Assembly: GCA_021904315.1 (NCBI GenBank)
Contig: CM038911.1
Coordinates: 18,139,390-18,203,389 of the forward strand
Reading direction: 5' to 3'
Length of the DNA stretch: 64,000 bases
Origin: Sphagnum magellanicum
Taxonomy: Eukaryota; Streptophyta; Sphagnopsida; Sphagnales; Sphagnaceae
Both the position numbers and the translations under genes were made by a program. This document shows, in pieces, positions 38,514 through 49,952 of the stretch. The first letter of the stretch is position 1. Every line of letters starts with the position of its first letter. The notes beneath the pieces were generated by a model. It was not told the DNA's origin and searched no databases. It saw only the letters and a list, made by a program, of their open reading frames with translations.

Positions 38514-38619
38514 AAAGCCCTTGGGGTGGGGGACATTCCCCAAATGCGGGGGGGCTGGACTCAGCTATTGCCTAATCTTAGGGCCCCTTATTTTGAGAAT
38601 GCCCCCACCCTAGGGCTTT
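38514..38619. repeat. GC-rich inverted repeat (arms about 25-29 bases)
   Basis: The left arm 38514-38542 (AAAGCCCTTGGGGTGGGGGA...) is the imperfect reverse complement of 38595-38619 (...GCCCCCACCCTAGGGCTTT). About 50 bases separate the arms. This stands out in an AT-rich region. Confidence 0.75.
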
Positions 38620-38850
38620 AGTAGGGCTTTACCCTACACTTATATATGGTTTCTTTGTACAAAGCTTTTGGAAGAAATTGGAACATGTTCAACTAGGTAC
38701 CTTACCTAGCTGCCAAAAGGTAAAGGACCTTCTCAAGAGCAAAAGTAGAAGGCCAAAGGATCAGGCCTTTGTTTTGTTTGGGTCTCTGGCCAGGGTTGGG
38801 GAAACCTTAAACCCTAATTCTAAACCCTAAACCAGATTCATATCTTCACC

Positions 38851-38975
38851 TTTTTTGAGTGAGGCCTCTTAATGGCCATAGTAAGCTGAAAAGAAGTTAG
38901 ATTTGAACTCAGAGACCCTGGTTTAGTCTAAGCATGGGATATTTGTAAAATTTGGAGATTTTAACCATGGTACCA
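38851..38975 (-). repeat. Dispersed repeat, copy A (antisense to copy B at 56.2 kb)
   Basis: On the minus strand the order is GGTACCATGGTT, CCCATGCTTAGACTAAA, then GAGTTCAAATCT (B-box-like), TGGCCATTAAGAGGCCTCA and CTCAAAAAA. The same words in the same order occur on the plus strand at 56203-56379. It could be an old tRNA-derived SINE or a short transposon remnant. Confidence 0.7.
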
Positions 38976-39082
38976 CCACCCTGGGTGCTGGTTCACCCAA
39001 GGCTTGTTGTCTCTTACTTTTTGTCTCTTGTGGGCTGCCAGAGTGGACCAGCACCTACACAGGAGGAGTTTGGTACCATGGT
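38964..39082. repeat. Inverted repeat with ACCATGGTACC ends
   Basis: The left arm 38964-38992 (ACCATGGTACC...GGTGCTGGT) matches the reverse complement of 39047-39082 (ACCAGCACC...GGTACCATGGT). A 54-base spacer separates them. The left arm overlaps the edge of dispersed repeat copy A. Confidence 0.75.
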
Positions 39083-39602
39083 AAAAAACCGAGCGATGTG
39101 TGGTTACTTGAGGTGAAGGTTGGAAATTCAACATTCCCTGGTGAATTTGGGTTTTAGGGACTCTACCTTATTGGTCCTTGATGGGATGTTCACACTTGGT
39201 GTTAAGGACTCTAGTGTTGAGTTCCCTAGCGTCCCTAGCTAATCATTTAGGACTTAAACCTACTTCCCATGAAAATTTTATGTTAAGCTGACATTCACTT
39301 AACATTAAGTTATCACTTATTTAACATCAGGTTTAACATTACATGCCACCTAGGATGCCACCTAGATTTTCGTTTAACATTGAATCAACATCAGGTGTGA
39401 ATGCACCAATATATGATGATGAAACCCTGGCAAACTTCATTAAACAAAGCACCCAGCAGCAAAGGAGGGAAAAGAAGGAACAAAAAAGAGAGAGAGAAAG
39501 AGAGGACCCAAGTCCAAGCCAGAAGGACAAAACCCAAAGTGGGTCACTATGGGGGGGGGGGGGCAATGGAACAAATCATGTCTTTGAAGGGATGTCTATA
39601 AT

Positions 39603-39797
39603 GTTTAGAAGCAATCAAAATAAATAAATAAATGAATCAAAATTGTTTAGAAGCAATCAAAATAAATAAATAAATAAATGAATCAAAATTGTTTAGAAGC
39701 AATCAAAATAAATAAATAAATAAATGAACCAAAATTGTTTAGAAGCAATCAAAATAAATAAATAAATGAATCAAAATTGTTTAGAAGCAATCAAAAT
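39603..39797. repeat. Tandem repeat, period 42-46 bases, five copies
   Basis: GTTTAGAAGCAATCAAAAT recurs at 39603, 39645, 39691, 39737 and 39779. Spacing differs by exactly 4 bases because each copy contains an (AAAT)n run of variable length. A G run (39550-39562) lies just upstream. Confidence 0.9.
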
Positions 39798-40662
39798 TGT
39801 TTTGGAGTTTTTCCATTCAACAAGTGTAGGTGGTGCTTGTTTTACTCAAGGCCTAGGCTAGAACTCATTCAATCTAATTGGGAAAGGCTAAAGAAAGAAC
39901 CATAGTCAATAGCACAAAAAAGCACATACTACATGCTCATAAGAGTCCTACTACATACTACACCACACCTACACATTCTCCAAATCCCCAAAAATGCTTT
40001 TGTTTGTTTCTTTATGTCAGTCTTTTTTTTTCCAAAAATAAAATGCAAAAAAAATAAAATGAGAATGGAGTATTTTTGTCACAGATTTTTTTGTTTTTTT
40101 GGGGGAAAAAATTGATCAAATTTTTGAAAATTTTATTTTTTGGAAGAACATTTTTCCACTTTGATTTTTGGTTTGGTAACAATTTTTTTTTTTTTTTTTT
40201 TTTCATTTTTAAAAAATGCTTAGAAGAACCCTAAACCCTAAAACCTGTGACCATTTAATGCAAAGATCCCTCTTGGCATGATCACAATTGACACTAGGGG
40301 TTTGTTTGTGTGTTTGTTGCCCCATTTTTGTCTCTTTGCCAGTGCTTTAACTCCTATACATAATTTTGGGACTGAGCCACTTCAACACATGTTTGTTGAA
40401 TAATAATTTTTTTTTTTGAGGATTTCAATAATTCCATTTCAACAAATAATATATATTCCCTAAAAATATTGCATCAGATTCTTTATTTTCCTTCAAAAAA
40501 AATATTTTCTGGAAAAAAAAAATGGGGGGAAAAAAAAAGTTTATTGAAAATTTCAGCATTTCTGAAAATAATAATGCAATTAGTGGCGAACTGGCCCAGG
40601 TACCATAATATTATTCTTTTCCCTCTACAGACAAACGGCGCTAAAGGCGGTATGCGTAAAAC
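39798..40662. other. Intergenic, poly-A/T rich
   Basis: No gene seen. Contains a long T run (about 40183-40203) and CCCTAAACCCTAAA near 40230. Confidence 0.5.
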
Positions 40663-40770
40663 GATACATACGGTATGAGTGAAAAGTTAAATACGAGAAT
40701 ATGTAGAAAGATACATACGGTATGAGTGAAAAGTTAAATACGATAATATGTAGAAAGATACATACGGAAT
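40663..40770. repeat. 47-base tandem repeat, about 2.3 copies
   Basis: GATACATACGG starts copies at 40663, 40710 and 40757. The unit continues TATGAGTGAAAAGTTAAA and ends ATATGTAGAAA. Shorter related words (GTATGCGTG) follow to about 40825. Confidence 0.85.
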
Positions 40771-41321
40771 ACTTGTAAAGAAAAGACTGTATGCGTGAAA
40801 AGATGGCAATACGGTATGCGTGTAGAGATGGCGTCGGGCCGTCGTCGTCGCAGTGTCCGGGTGCGCACGCAGGGAGCTGCAGCAATCGCGACAGACAGAA
40901 GAGAGACAGACAGAGACAGAGAGAGTAGGTACCAACAAGAAGCGTCAGTTTTGGTCTGTGCATCATGGAGCGATGACAGCAGGAGCCGCAGCAGCTGTGC
41001 TGAAGAAAATCGCACTAATAAGGGTTGCTGCAGGATCATAACAATTGCGCACACTTGTGGAAGCTACTCTTCTTCTTCTTCTTCTGACACCTGCCGCCAT
41101 CATCATCAATATCATCATTGTCGTCCTCTTGGTCGTCGTCTGTCGTCTTCTCCACATTTCCTTAGCACTGCCGACACGAACTCTCTTCTTCTCCTCAGTT
41201 CCAAGGTAAGAAGAGGGAAGGGCAGGGAAGGGAAGAAAAACTAACCTCGTGTGCCTGCGGGACATATCCATGTCCAGAGCTCTCGATCCCGTTTGTGAGG
41301 AGGGATCGAGAGGAACTTTAG

Positions 41322-41360
<39 letters not shown>
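41322..41360. repeat. (ACT)13 microsatellite
   Basis: Thirteen uninterrupted ACT units sit about 70 bases upstream of the first candidate start codon of the esterase gene, probably in its leader or promoter. Confidence 0.95.
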
Positions 41361-41431
41361 GATACGGTTTGCAGCAGGCTTTGTCGTCGTCGTTGTTTTT
41401 CTGCATTTATAAGTACAGTTTTGTGCTAGCA

Positions 41432-42023
41432 ATGTCTCAGAACGCGGCGGCCGATGATGATTATGCAGCAGAAGATTGTGGATCGGCCGCCGCTGCCTCA
41501 CTTTCATTTCCAAAGCTTCTTCTTCCCGAGGTTTTATGGGACTGCGTCTTTGGAGGCAAACTCCTGCTCAGTTTTTTTTCCCAAGGTAACCTACGTACCT
41601 ATCAGCAAGTGGTTTTCTATAAAAAAGAAAAATTACTTATTATTTTTGTTTTTGTGCACGAAAGAAAGCTTTATTATGTTTTGTTGTTTGCAAATCGGCT
41701 GCAAAAGATGAAAAAGATCATGTAACAATCAAAATATGATGTGCTCCTGTACTTTGATTTGATCGTTCTGTCTTTAATGGAATTCTCTCCAATGAATTTC
41801 TTCTTCCTCTTCCTTGGTGGTGGTGGTGGAGATGGCAGTAGGTGATGGCAGAAGGAGTAGAGAGAACAGTGATTCAAAGAGGATGAAGAGAGGGAGCTCT
41901 AGTATCAGCAGCAATACCTTGGTGCCTGTTATTCAGCCCCAGTTTGAGAGAGCACAGCAGCTCAATGTGCGACCTGACCATCTTGTTGTCCTTGTGCATG
42001 GTATTCTGGCCAGGTACTGAAAA

Positions 42024-42056
<33 letters not shown>

Positions 42057-45033
42057 TCTGTGTTTCCTTTTCTCTCTCACAAAACATATCTGAAGTGTGA
42101 AATGTTTTTGCAAAAGCTTGAACATGCTGAAGATGAAGAGGGTTTAGAGAGATCACAACAAAACTCTGAAATATTTTTTTGGCTAAAACAAGCCTGAACA
42201 TGCTGAACATGGATAGGGTTTAGAGTGATCACAACCAAACACTGAGCAAGGTTTTGCTTTGATTGCTGCTGCTGTTGTCATTGCATCATGAGGAATTGAT
42301 GGATTTTCAGAATCATCATCAGAAACGAACAAACTTGGGATAGATTTGTGTGTTTTGTTAAGCACCCTTGTTGCAGAAAGCAGCAGCAGGTGGTTGCAAA
42401 TCTGTTTTGCTAATTCGATCACTTTTTTTGTTTGTTTGTAGCCCGAGTGACTGGAAGTATGTGGAAGGCGAGTTGAAGAGTCGCCTTGGCAACAAATTTC
42501 TCATACATGGTAGGTAGAATTATTGAGTCCTCCGGTTCTTTAAAACCCTTGCTTGGACTTCAGCTGCTCTTGTTGGAAGATCAGGAAAGGTTTCTTGCAA
42601 TTTGCAACCGTGACTTATTGTATTGACAATTTCTGGCTCTGGCTCTTTAACCTAATTTGTGCATTTGTCTTTGTGTGGCAGCGAGCTCTGTAAATTCCTT
42701 TCTTCAAACATTGGCGGGCATTGATTTGGGTGGCAAACGCCTTGCAGATGAGGTAACATGCTCTGTTTCTGTCTGTGTTGTGCTCCACCATCCATAACAT
42801 AGTTGCTTGTTGGTTTTGTGTGTGCGTGCCTGTGTTCTTTCTGAAGTATTATTTTCTGAGACTTTTTCCAAGAAAAAAGTTATTCTATGGTTCATTTTTT
42901 TTTTTTATCAATTGGGCAGGTTCAGCAAATTGTAGATGGAGCTCCGAGTTTGAAACGGATATCGTTTGTAGCCCATTCGCTTGGGGGTCTGTTTGCAAGG
43001 TATGCAATTGCAATGCTGTATACACCGCAAGTTGGTTATAATGAAGATGTCATCTTGCTCGAAGAACTGGAGAGTCGAGGAGGCAGCCATGAGTTTCCTG
43101 GGTTCCAGCAGTCTCATGAGGAAGCCAAAGTGGCTGGTCTTGAAGCCGTCAACTTCATCACACTTGCTAGCCCTCATCTGGGTGTGAGAGGGAAGAAACA
43201 GGTACATTGATAAATAGTGAGGATTGCATTCCTCAATTTCTCAACAAATCTCTGGTGTGTCTTTGAACCAGTTCTAGTGTCTGTGTTTGAAACATATTCT
43301 AGGGTTTTCATTTCACCTGCACACCTAGGAAGCAAAGCTTTGTTAATGATTGATTGTGCCTGTGACTCCTTGCTGCAGTTACCCTTTCTCCTGGGAGTGC
43401 CAGTTTTGGAAAAAATTGCAGCACCCATTGCACCCTTTGTTGTCGGGCAGACTGGAAAGCAACTCTTTTTGACAGATGGAAAACCTAGTGATCCGCCCCT
43501 TCTTTTGCGAATGGCCTCAGATTGCCAAGAAGGTCCCTTCATGTACGTATGTTCTTTACTTCTAGGGCCACTACTTTCCAGTTCAGGACTCTCTGTCTCT
43601 GTCTCTCTTATCTGTTGGTTGTGACAATTTTGTAGTCAATCATCTGGCGTTAGAGTCTGCTCAACATTGAATTCCCAATTTGTGTGTGGAGCCGTGATAT
43701 CACAGATCTGCACTTCGTGCTTTCAAGTCAAGAGTGGTGTATGCAAATGTCAGCTATGACCGTATCCTCACTTAGTTAGCATGGTTGAAAGTTTGGGATC
43801 CTGTTGGTGAGATGAAGAGCTGGTCAAAAGGATTTTCAGAAGGACTTTCTTTTGTCTCTTCTGCTGTTGTTGTTTCATTTATTGCTGATTTCTATTTTTT
43901 GTGCTTTTGATGGAGCAAGAACCTTAATTGACTGGCTACAGATATGGTGGGATGGCGTACATCATCAATTCGAAGAGAGTCTGAACTTTCGAAGGTTCTT
44001 CTTTGCCCTTTTTGTGCCTCCTGTTTGGGTTCAAGTCTCCAGTTTTGATTTTCACATTCTTCTTTGTCCTCCCTTCTGGATTTCTTGTTTCTTTAGATGA
44101 ATTTCAAGGACATGTTTCTCACAGTGAAAAATTGGCCATGTTAACAGCCTCCGAGGAACTCGTTGAATGGTTACAAACATATCGTGAATGTGGTGTATTG
44201 TCCAGCTGTGGAAAGCAAATTACCCAGTTTTGAGCAGGAGACTGCTCGAGCAAAAGCAGCAGCTCAAGTGGCTCCAAGTAGCAAGAAAGCGGCAAGTTAT
44301 CATGACATACTTGAAGGTTGAAAACCACCATTTCCTCATAGCTTCCTTCACATGTTTTTTGATTTGCAAGACTCATGTAAAACCCCAAGTGATTTGTGTT
44401 TTGTCTTGAGATGAGAAATTGTGCTGTCAGATGTATGAATGTGGATTAGGGTTTTATTCATTTCGTCCCTTTTTCATATATGTTGAAGATTTCAACCAGA
44501 TGTGTGAAGTCCCCAATTCCATACCCATGACATTTTCTTGAGCTCACTCTAAGCTTAGCAACAACTTGCTATTTGCCGGAACCAAACTCTTATCCTCTTG
44601 TTGGTGCTTCTTCTTGTGATTTTTACAGAAGAAATGGTACGAGGCTTGCAACAAGTGAGTTGGCGAAAAGTGGATGTGAGCTTCCATTCTGCACTGTGGC
44701 CATTCTTGGCACACAATGCCATACATGTAAGGCTCTTTTGAATGAAGTGTGGGGGCACTATCTTGAGTGCTCCTGGCTCCTCCTCTTTGATCTCTTGCTT
44801 GAGACATGTTTATGCAAATCATGATGAAAGTGATGATGACAACAATCGATTTGGTAGGGAGTCTCAAATATGATTTGTAGAGAGATTGTCTCAGAGGGTT
44901 TTGGTTGGTTGGGTCACTAAATTTGCAGGTGAAACAAGAATGGCTGCACTATGAGGGAGCAGGTGTGATTGCGCATGTGGCTGACACGTTGAAGCAACAA
45001 GAGCTGTGCGTGTCTTTAGAGGCAAGCTTATGA
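41432..45033 (+). CDS. DUF676-type serine esterase/lipase, 464 aa (or 415 aa), eleven exons
   Basis: Exons are 41432-41585, 41839-42013 (or a coding start at ATG 41832), 42442-42509, 42682-42752, 42920-43201, 43379-43542, 43706-43761, 43942-43994, 44148-44316, 44629-44726 and 44929-45033. All borders are GT-AG and all phases fit. The protein is an alpha/beta-hydrolase like the YOR059C-type putative lipases of plants. It has LVHGIL (oxyanion region, residues 55-59 of the 415-aa form), the nucleophile elbow FVAHSLGG (Ser127), TLASPHLG, NVSYDHMVGWRTSSIRR (Asp274, a probable acid residue) and C-terminal AHNAIH (candidate His381). Substrate is unknown; lipid or other ester hydrolysis is inferred from the family. 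Exon 1 (MSQNAAADD...) joins in phase to an acceptor at 41837-41838. The more conventional reading uses the preceding AG and starts at ATG 41832, leaving exon 1 as untranslated leader. Confidence 0.88.
42024..42060. repeat. (GTCT)n microsatellite in an esterase intron
   Basis: About eight GTCT units begin 11 bases after the donor of the exon ending at 42013. Confidence 0.85.
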
Positions 45034-45649
45034 AGGCAACAAAAGGAGCATGGATTTGGGACAGACTGGGTATTCTCATCCAGGATCTGAGAGCTCAACT
45101 TGCACTAAAGATTCATAAGCAGATGCCCCCATGCCAATCACACTGTTTCCCACACACACTATATAGAAACTCTGGGTTGGTTTTCTGCATAGTAAACTTA
45201 GTTTGTTAACTCTGCAGTCCACAGGCTCCCTTGCAGGTTGTAAATATACTCTTTGTTTTTTTTTTCTGTTTTTCTTCCTGCTTCCTGTTCTAGAGCTGCA
45301 TGAGGTTTTAGGTTTAAGGTTTAAGGTTCAGTCAGGTGCATGCAAAAAAGGGTTATGACTATCACCCATTCTTTGAATAAAACACAGGAAGCCTCCATAC
45401 AAATTTTAGCTAATGGGTTCTTTTGATTAGTTCTTTTTTGGTTCTTGTTATGTAAGCAAGACAGGGTTTATTATTATTTTTAAAAATTGGTTTGTCGTAG
45501 GGGTCTTCTACTGCCAGCTTATACATTTAAATGTGAAATCACTCTTGAAATTGAATATTCTCTACAGCGATGAAAATGTTTTGAAGAGAAAGCCTGTTGA
45601 TTGGGTGGTGCTCTCTTTGATTTCACCCATTTTAGATTGCCACACTTCT

Positions 45650-45792
45650 GTTATATACAATTTGAAGTACAAATTGGAATAACATCCTAAACATTTTCTG
45701 TTACATACAAGTCGAAGTAGAAGTTGGAATAACATCCTAACATTTTCTATTACATACAATTTGAAGTACAAGTTGGAATAACATCCTAACAA
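45650..45792. repeat. About 50-base tandem repeat, three copies
   Basis: Each copy reads TATACAATTTGAAGTAC-like, then TTGGAATAACATCCTAA and ACATTTTCT. Small substitutions distinguish copies. Confidence 0.85.
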
Positions 45793-46398
45793 AATGTTTG
45801 TACATGCAATTTGGCACCAAACTATGCATTGCATGCAAACTCATTGCATTGCAACATTCAATATTAGTATGTATTTGAATGTGGCAAAAGCATGGAAATG
45901 GTTCTTGAAGAATTTACTCAGCCACCAAACAAGACTTTGGGTGAATACATTTCTCAGTCCCAACTTGTGTAATCAAAAGTTCCAACATCTATCTTTCTCA
46001 GTGGAAATTGAACTGATTCAAAGGTTTCTTATGATGAGAAATTTTGAGTTCAATTCTAAACTGGCTGCTTGAAGGTATAACCAGCTACCAAAATCAACTG
46101 AATATACAACCAAGTAATTTAAGGCAAATGTATGTATGACTCTTTTTGTGTCTGTCTCTGTGTACCTGTGTGTCTCCGTGTAAGTGTGTCTGTCTGTGTG
46201 GGTGGGTGCGCGCACGTGCATGCGTGTTCGACGTTTGAATTTCGAGGAGGAAGATTCAGCGAGCTCGGGGGTGGGTGTTTTTGGAAGAACGAGAATTGGG
46301 TTTGAGAAAGGTATTTTTTGAAGACCCCTGAGATGAAAAGGATGATGAGAATTCTTTTGTTTTCTGTTGTTACAAGGGTCCTTGCAAAATCTGGTGTA

Positions 46399-46423
46399 CA
46401 GCAGCAGCAGCAGCAGCAGCAGA
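46399..46423. repeat. (CAG)8 microsatellite
   Basis: Eight CAG units 17 bases upstream of the uORF start in the presumed transporter leader. Confidence 0.95.
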
Positions 46424-46439
46424 GCCATTGATTTGGATC

Positions 46440-46553
46440 ATGGAGTCTCCATACAGCAAACAGAGGCAGAAGATCCTCAAGCAAGTTGGACCCATCGGTA
46501 GACTGTACAAGGACAAGAGAAACACAGAGACAGACAGAGAGACAGACAGATGA
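46440..46553 (+). CDS. Upstream ORF of 37 codons overlapping the transporter start
   Basis: ATG 46440 opens [15 protein letters not shown]... and ends in TETDRETDR at TGA 46551-46553. Its stop overlaps the presumed transporter start (ATG 46550) as ATGA. The last codons are a GACA-type microsatellite, so a small length change would shift the frame. It may be a regulatory uORF. Alternatively it is an older N-terminus that fell out of frame, but the 46550 start already fits UTR2-like proteins. Confidence 0.5.
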   Translation: MESPYSKQRQKILKQVGPIGRLYKDKRNTETDRETDR

Positions 46554-48945
46554 GGGAAACCGATGGGTCTGCAGAAGAGGAGGAGAATTATGTGTGGTTG
46601 CTGGGCATAAATGTCAGCTTGAAGCCGCGATGGGCCCAACTCATCATCTGTGGGGGTGGCTTCTTCTTTGGCTACATGGTGAATGGCATTTGCGAGGTCT
46701 GTCTCTGACTAAGCCTTCAAATTGAAATTGCTTCAACTTTCAAGGGCCTCAAAATCTTTGGTTTCCAATTTTTATATGCAGAGTTGACCTGGATTGCACC
46801 TGCTCACATGGTATCTCTTTCTTTCTATAAAGGCTGGTGTTGTATGCTCAGCGGTTTTTGTCTTGGCATTTGCACACATGTGGAAGATGACAGGGGGGAA
46901 ATTTAGCAGCAGACAGGCAGTCTGCTGCACTTGTGCCATGTGCACAATAAATTGATACCTCTGTTTGGAACTGGATCGGTTTGCAGGAATATGTGTAACA
47001 AGCTCAAACTTAGGTCAGGATTCAATCCCACAGGCCTCATGCAAATGACTTTGGTACATAAATTCTGTTGTCCTCGGAAGCTTGGAGCTTCATTTCGTGG
47101 CTCTATCAATTTAGCTCAGAGCTTCATTTCATTGCTCTGTCAATTTAGCTCAGAGCTTCATTTCATGGCTTATTTCAACTTGACTGATTCGACATGGGTG
47201 TGTTCTGGTGGTGGTTTGGGAGCTCAGCTATGGCTGGTACTTCACATTTGTGGAGGGACTTGTATACTTCGGAGTCATCTCTTGTTATGGGTTCAGAGCA
47301 AAGCACATCCTGAATCCTTGGAGGACCTACTGCAAGCTCTCTGCTGTACTGATGGGGTCACATGGGCTCACCAAGGGATCCCTTATGTTTCTCAATTACC
47401 CAGCTTAAATCATGTTCAAGTCCACCAAGGTTGTTCAACCTCAAGTCCTTGAGTGTTTCTTCCCTCTATGTTTTTGTGTTGTATCAAACCAGGACCTTGT
47501 TGAGCAATTTTTCTTTTTGGGCTTGGGGTTGAAGCATGGAAGGATGGATGTTTCGCAGTTGCTGTAGAATGTTGAGAATGAATTTTGGAGTTACAACTCT
47601 GTGTGTGGGGGGGGGGAGTTTTTCACTATGAGCAGGTGTTGCCAGTAATGGTAATGGGAGCATTCATCCCAGGTTTCAGACAGAAGTACTCATTTCATGA
47701 GTATGTGTCAGCCATCATGTTTGTTGTTGGTCTCGTGATCTTCACCCTTGCAGATGCTCAAGCTTCTCCAGACTTCAGCATCCTGGGAGTGGTCATGGTT
47801 GTTGCAGCACTTGTGTTGGATGCCTTTGTGGGAAACTTTCAGGAGGTCATTTTTTTGAGAAACCCTGCTACAACTCAGGTTTTGCCTTCTGTCCTCCATC
47901 AAGACTTGCATAGCACACTTTTGCGCCAATTGTAGGCATGTAGTTCTTGTTGGATAGATAAAATTTGATGGCAATGTCTTAATTCTAAACAACTTCATTG
48001 CTACAGATGGAGATGCTCTTCTGGTCAACAGTAGTGGGGTTGCCCTTGCTCATCCCACCCATGGTGCTCACTGGTGAGCTCTTCTGAGCATGGTCTGACT
48101 GTTCCCGTGTACAGCCCCATAACCCACGTTTGTTTTCTGCTAGAGAGAATTTTATTATTTCCATGTTATGTAGTTCATGAGTACAGGAGCACCTATAATA
48201 GCAAGGTGAGAAAGTGCAATTGCAGTACCTGATCTTCAGTTCTGGAATTCGTGATTTAGATTTTGAATCAGAGGATTTGTGACTTGTGTGTTGTGAAACA
48301 AGATTTTGAACAACACCCTAGATTTTATTCAACTTGACATTTTGTTTGAATGGGAAGTGGCAGCATCCATATGTGTATTTGGTACTCATATTTGAGGCCT
48401 GTGCAACCTTTGTTGGACAGCTGTTTGTTCTTTGCCTCATTGCCCTCTTTGGTGCTGCAACCACAGCAATGGTGGGTACACAATTTTCCTGTGGTCAGTT
48501 GTCATCTATTCTCTCTTTTTTCTTGTGTTTGGTTTTGGGGTGTGGCAGGGTTGTCAAGGGCGTTACCATTTTTTTCTAATTGAATTTTGCTCTCTTGATT
48601 GACAAAATTCTGCTTTACTTGGTGTGTTTGAATGCTAATCAGTTCTCTGTTGCAAAACAGGTGACCACTGCATGGAAGGCTATGACACTCCTTCTCTCAT
48701 ACATCATTTTCACAAAGCCTTTGTCTGAACAACACTACACCAGTCTTATCCTGCTTGTGATGGGATTTGTGCTCAAGATGATGGCTGACCAGTCTGATTC
48801 AAAGCATAGTAGTCACCACAAAGCCACATCATTACAATTGGAGACTCCAAAGAGGTCCATGCACTCAACAGAAAATCTGGGCTCAGGGAGTGACAAAATC
48901 ATCGATGAAGAGGGTGAATTCGAGAGGCAATTAAATGTAGTTTGA
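46550..48945 (+). pseudogene. UTR2-like UDP-galactose/nucleotide-sugar transporter, decayed, seven exons
   Basis: Exons 46550-46696, 46987-47013, 47228-47429, 47636-47878, 48007-48108, 48364-48471 and 48661-48945 keep GT-AG borders. The encoded segments closely match plant UTR2-type transporters (SLC35B family): [68 protein letters not shown] and [10 protein letters not shown]. These are multi-pass ER/Golgi membrane proteins that import UDP-sugars. Three lesions break the frame. Exon 2 reads GAATATGTGTAACAAG where EYVYNK needs two more bases, giving a shift and TAA at 46996. Exon 3 has TAA 47406-47408 where PAQIMFKSTK has Gln. Exon 5 has TGA 48085-48087 where relatives have Arg. Introns remain, so it is not a retrocopy. 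It could be a recent duplicate pseudogene, or part of the damage could be assembly error. It is convergent with DXR. Confidence 0.82.
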
Positions 48946-49952
48946 AGGCAATCTTTGCAGTATTTGCATTATTTATAGACATGTATGACGGGTTCTGGAA
49001 AGAGATAAAGAGTCACTCTTCTTCCAGAGTTTTGGACAGCAAATTGATGTACAGAGAAACACTTTTAGGTATATTTCTTTGGAATGAAATTCTTTCTCTA
49101 GTCTGGTGCACAATTCCATGCTGCTTATGGACATGTGGAAGACTCAGGAACACGGATTGCTTCTTGTGCACCAAGGAAAGGCACCACCCAAATTTTTGCT
49201 TTGTAAGTGCACACATGGATTTGATTAGTCCATAGTACATCATGGTATCTATGGGTGCATTAACCCAGTGGTTTTCTGCTGGGAGCTCAGGTGATAGTAC
49301 TGCTACTTAACGATTTGTGTGTTGTCAGCTTATTGGACTACAGTTAAGCTTTTCCAAATTTGGGAAGCTTGGGAAATTTACTGTTGCGCAGAACCATAAC
49401 TTAACCTGCAGAGACTGCAGTCTTCAGGCTCCATGGTGCTTTTAAGTGAATCTAGTGTGTGGCCTGTGCCCTTCACCCAAAGTGTGAACTTTGTTGGCCA
49501 ACTTAATTCTCCTTCCAAAACCAGTTTTTGTAATTTAGTTGAATTTCCAATGACCAAAACTACTAACAATTCAACATCTCCCATACATTAGGTCTAAAAA
49601 TTACAAAATAACCTCACTAAAATCCTTCTCATTCAGGGCTTCCAACAATACCAAAAGTGCAACCCAATTCCCCTAAATTTTGTGGTTTTGATCTTACTGA
49701 ATTTTCAATGACAATATTGTTCAATATTCAATAACTCTTGCGCCGGAGGACTAAACATTATGAGACCGTGCACCCCTACTCATCAAGGGCTTTCCAACAG
49801 TACCAAGAGCAGTGGGGGGTACTATAGTTTGGGAGATCTCAATGTGACAAACACACAAAACAAACAAACTACCTTCCATAATAGATAGATATTATTATGG
49901 ACATTGACATGGACAGGTAGAAAAAAGTCCTGTCAGATAATTATCTACAAAT
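48946..49952. other. Intergenic between convergent transporter and DXR genes
   Basis: About 1 kb between two convergent 3' ends. Probably both 3' untranslated regions. No gene seen. Confidence 0.6.

Larger units (their letters stand above)
45034..46439. other. Intergenic between the esterase and transporter genes
   Basis: The first several hundred bases are probably esterase 3' untranslated region. A 50-base tandem repeat (45650-45792) and TGTGTCTG-rich sequence (46145-46205) follow. The last 200 bases are probably the leader of the transporter. No separate gene seen. Confidence 0.5.

Noticed and set aside
40795-41244. 149-codon plus-strand ORF upstream of the esterase
   Set aside because: Arg/Ser-rich low-complexity reading of CGT/TCT-rich leader sequence. 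It does not join in phase to a recognisable exon.
46550-48945. U-to-C RNA editing as a rescue of the TAA and TGA codons in the transporter
   Set aside because: Such editing is known from organelles of some seed-free plants, not nuclear mRNAs, and it could not repair the 2-base deletion in exon 2.
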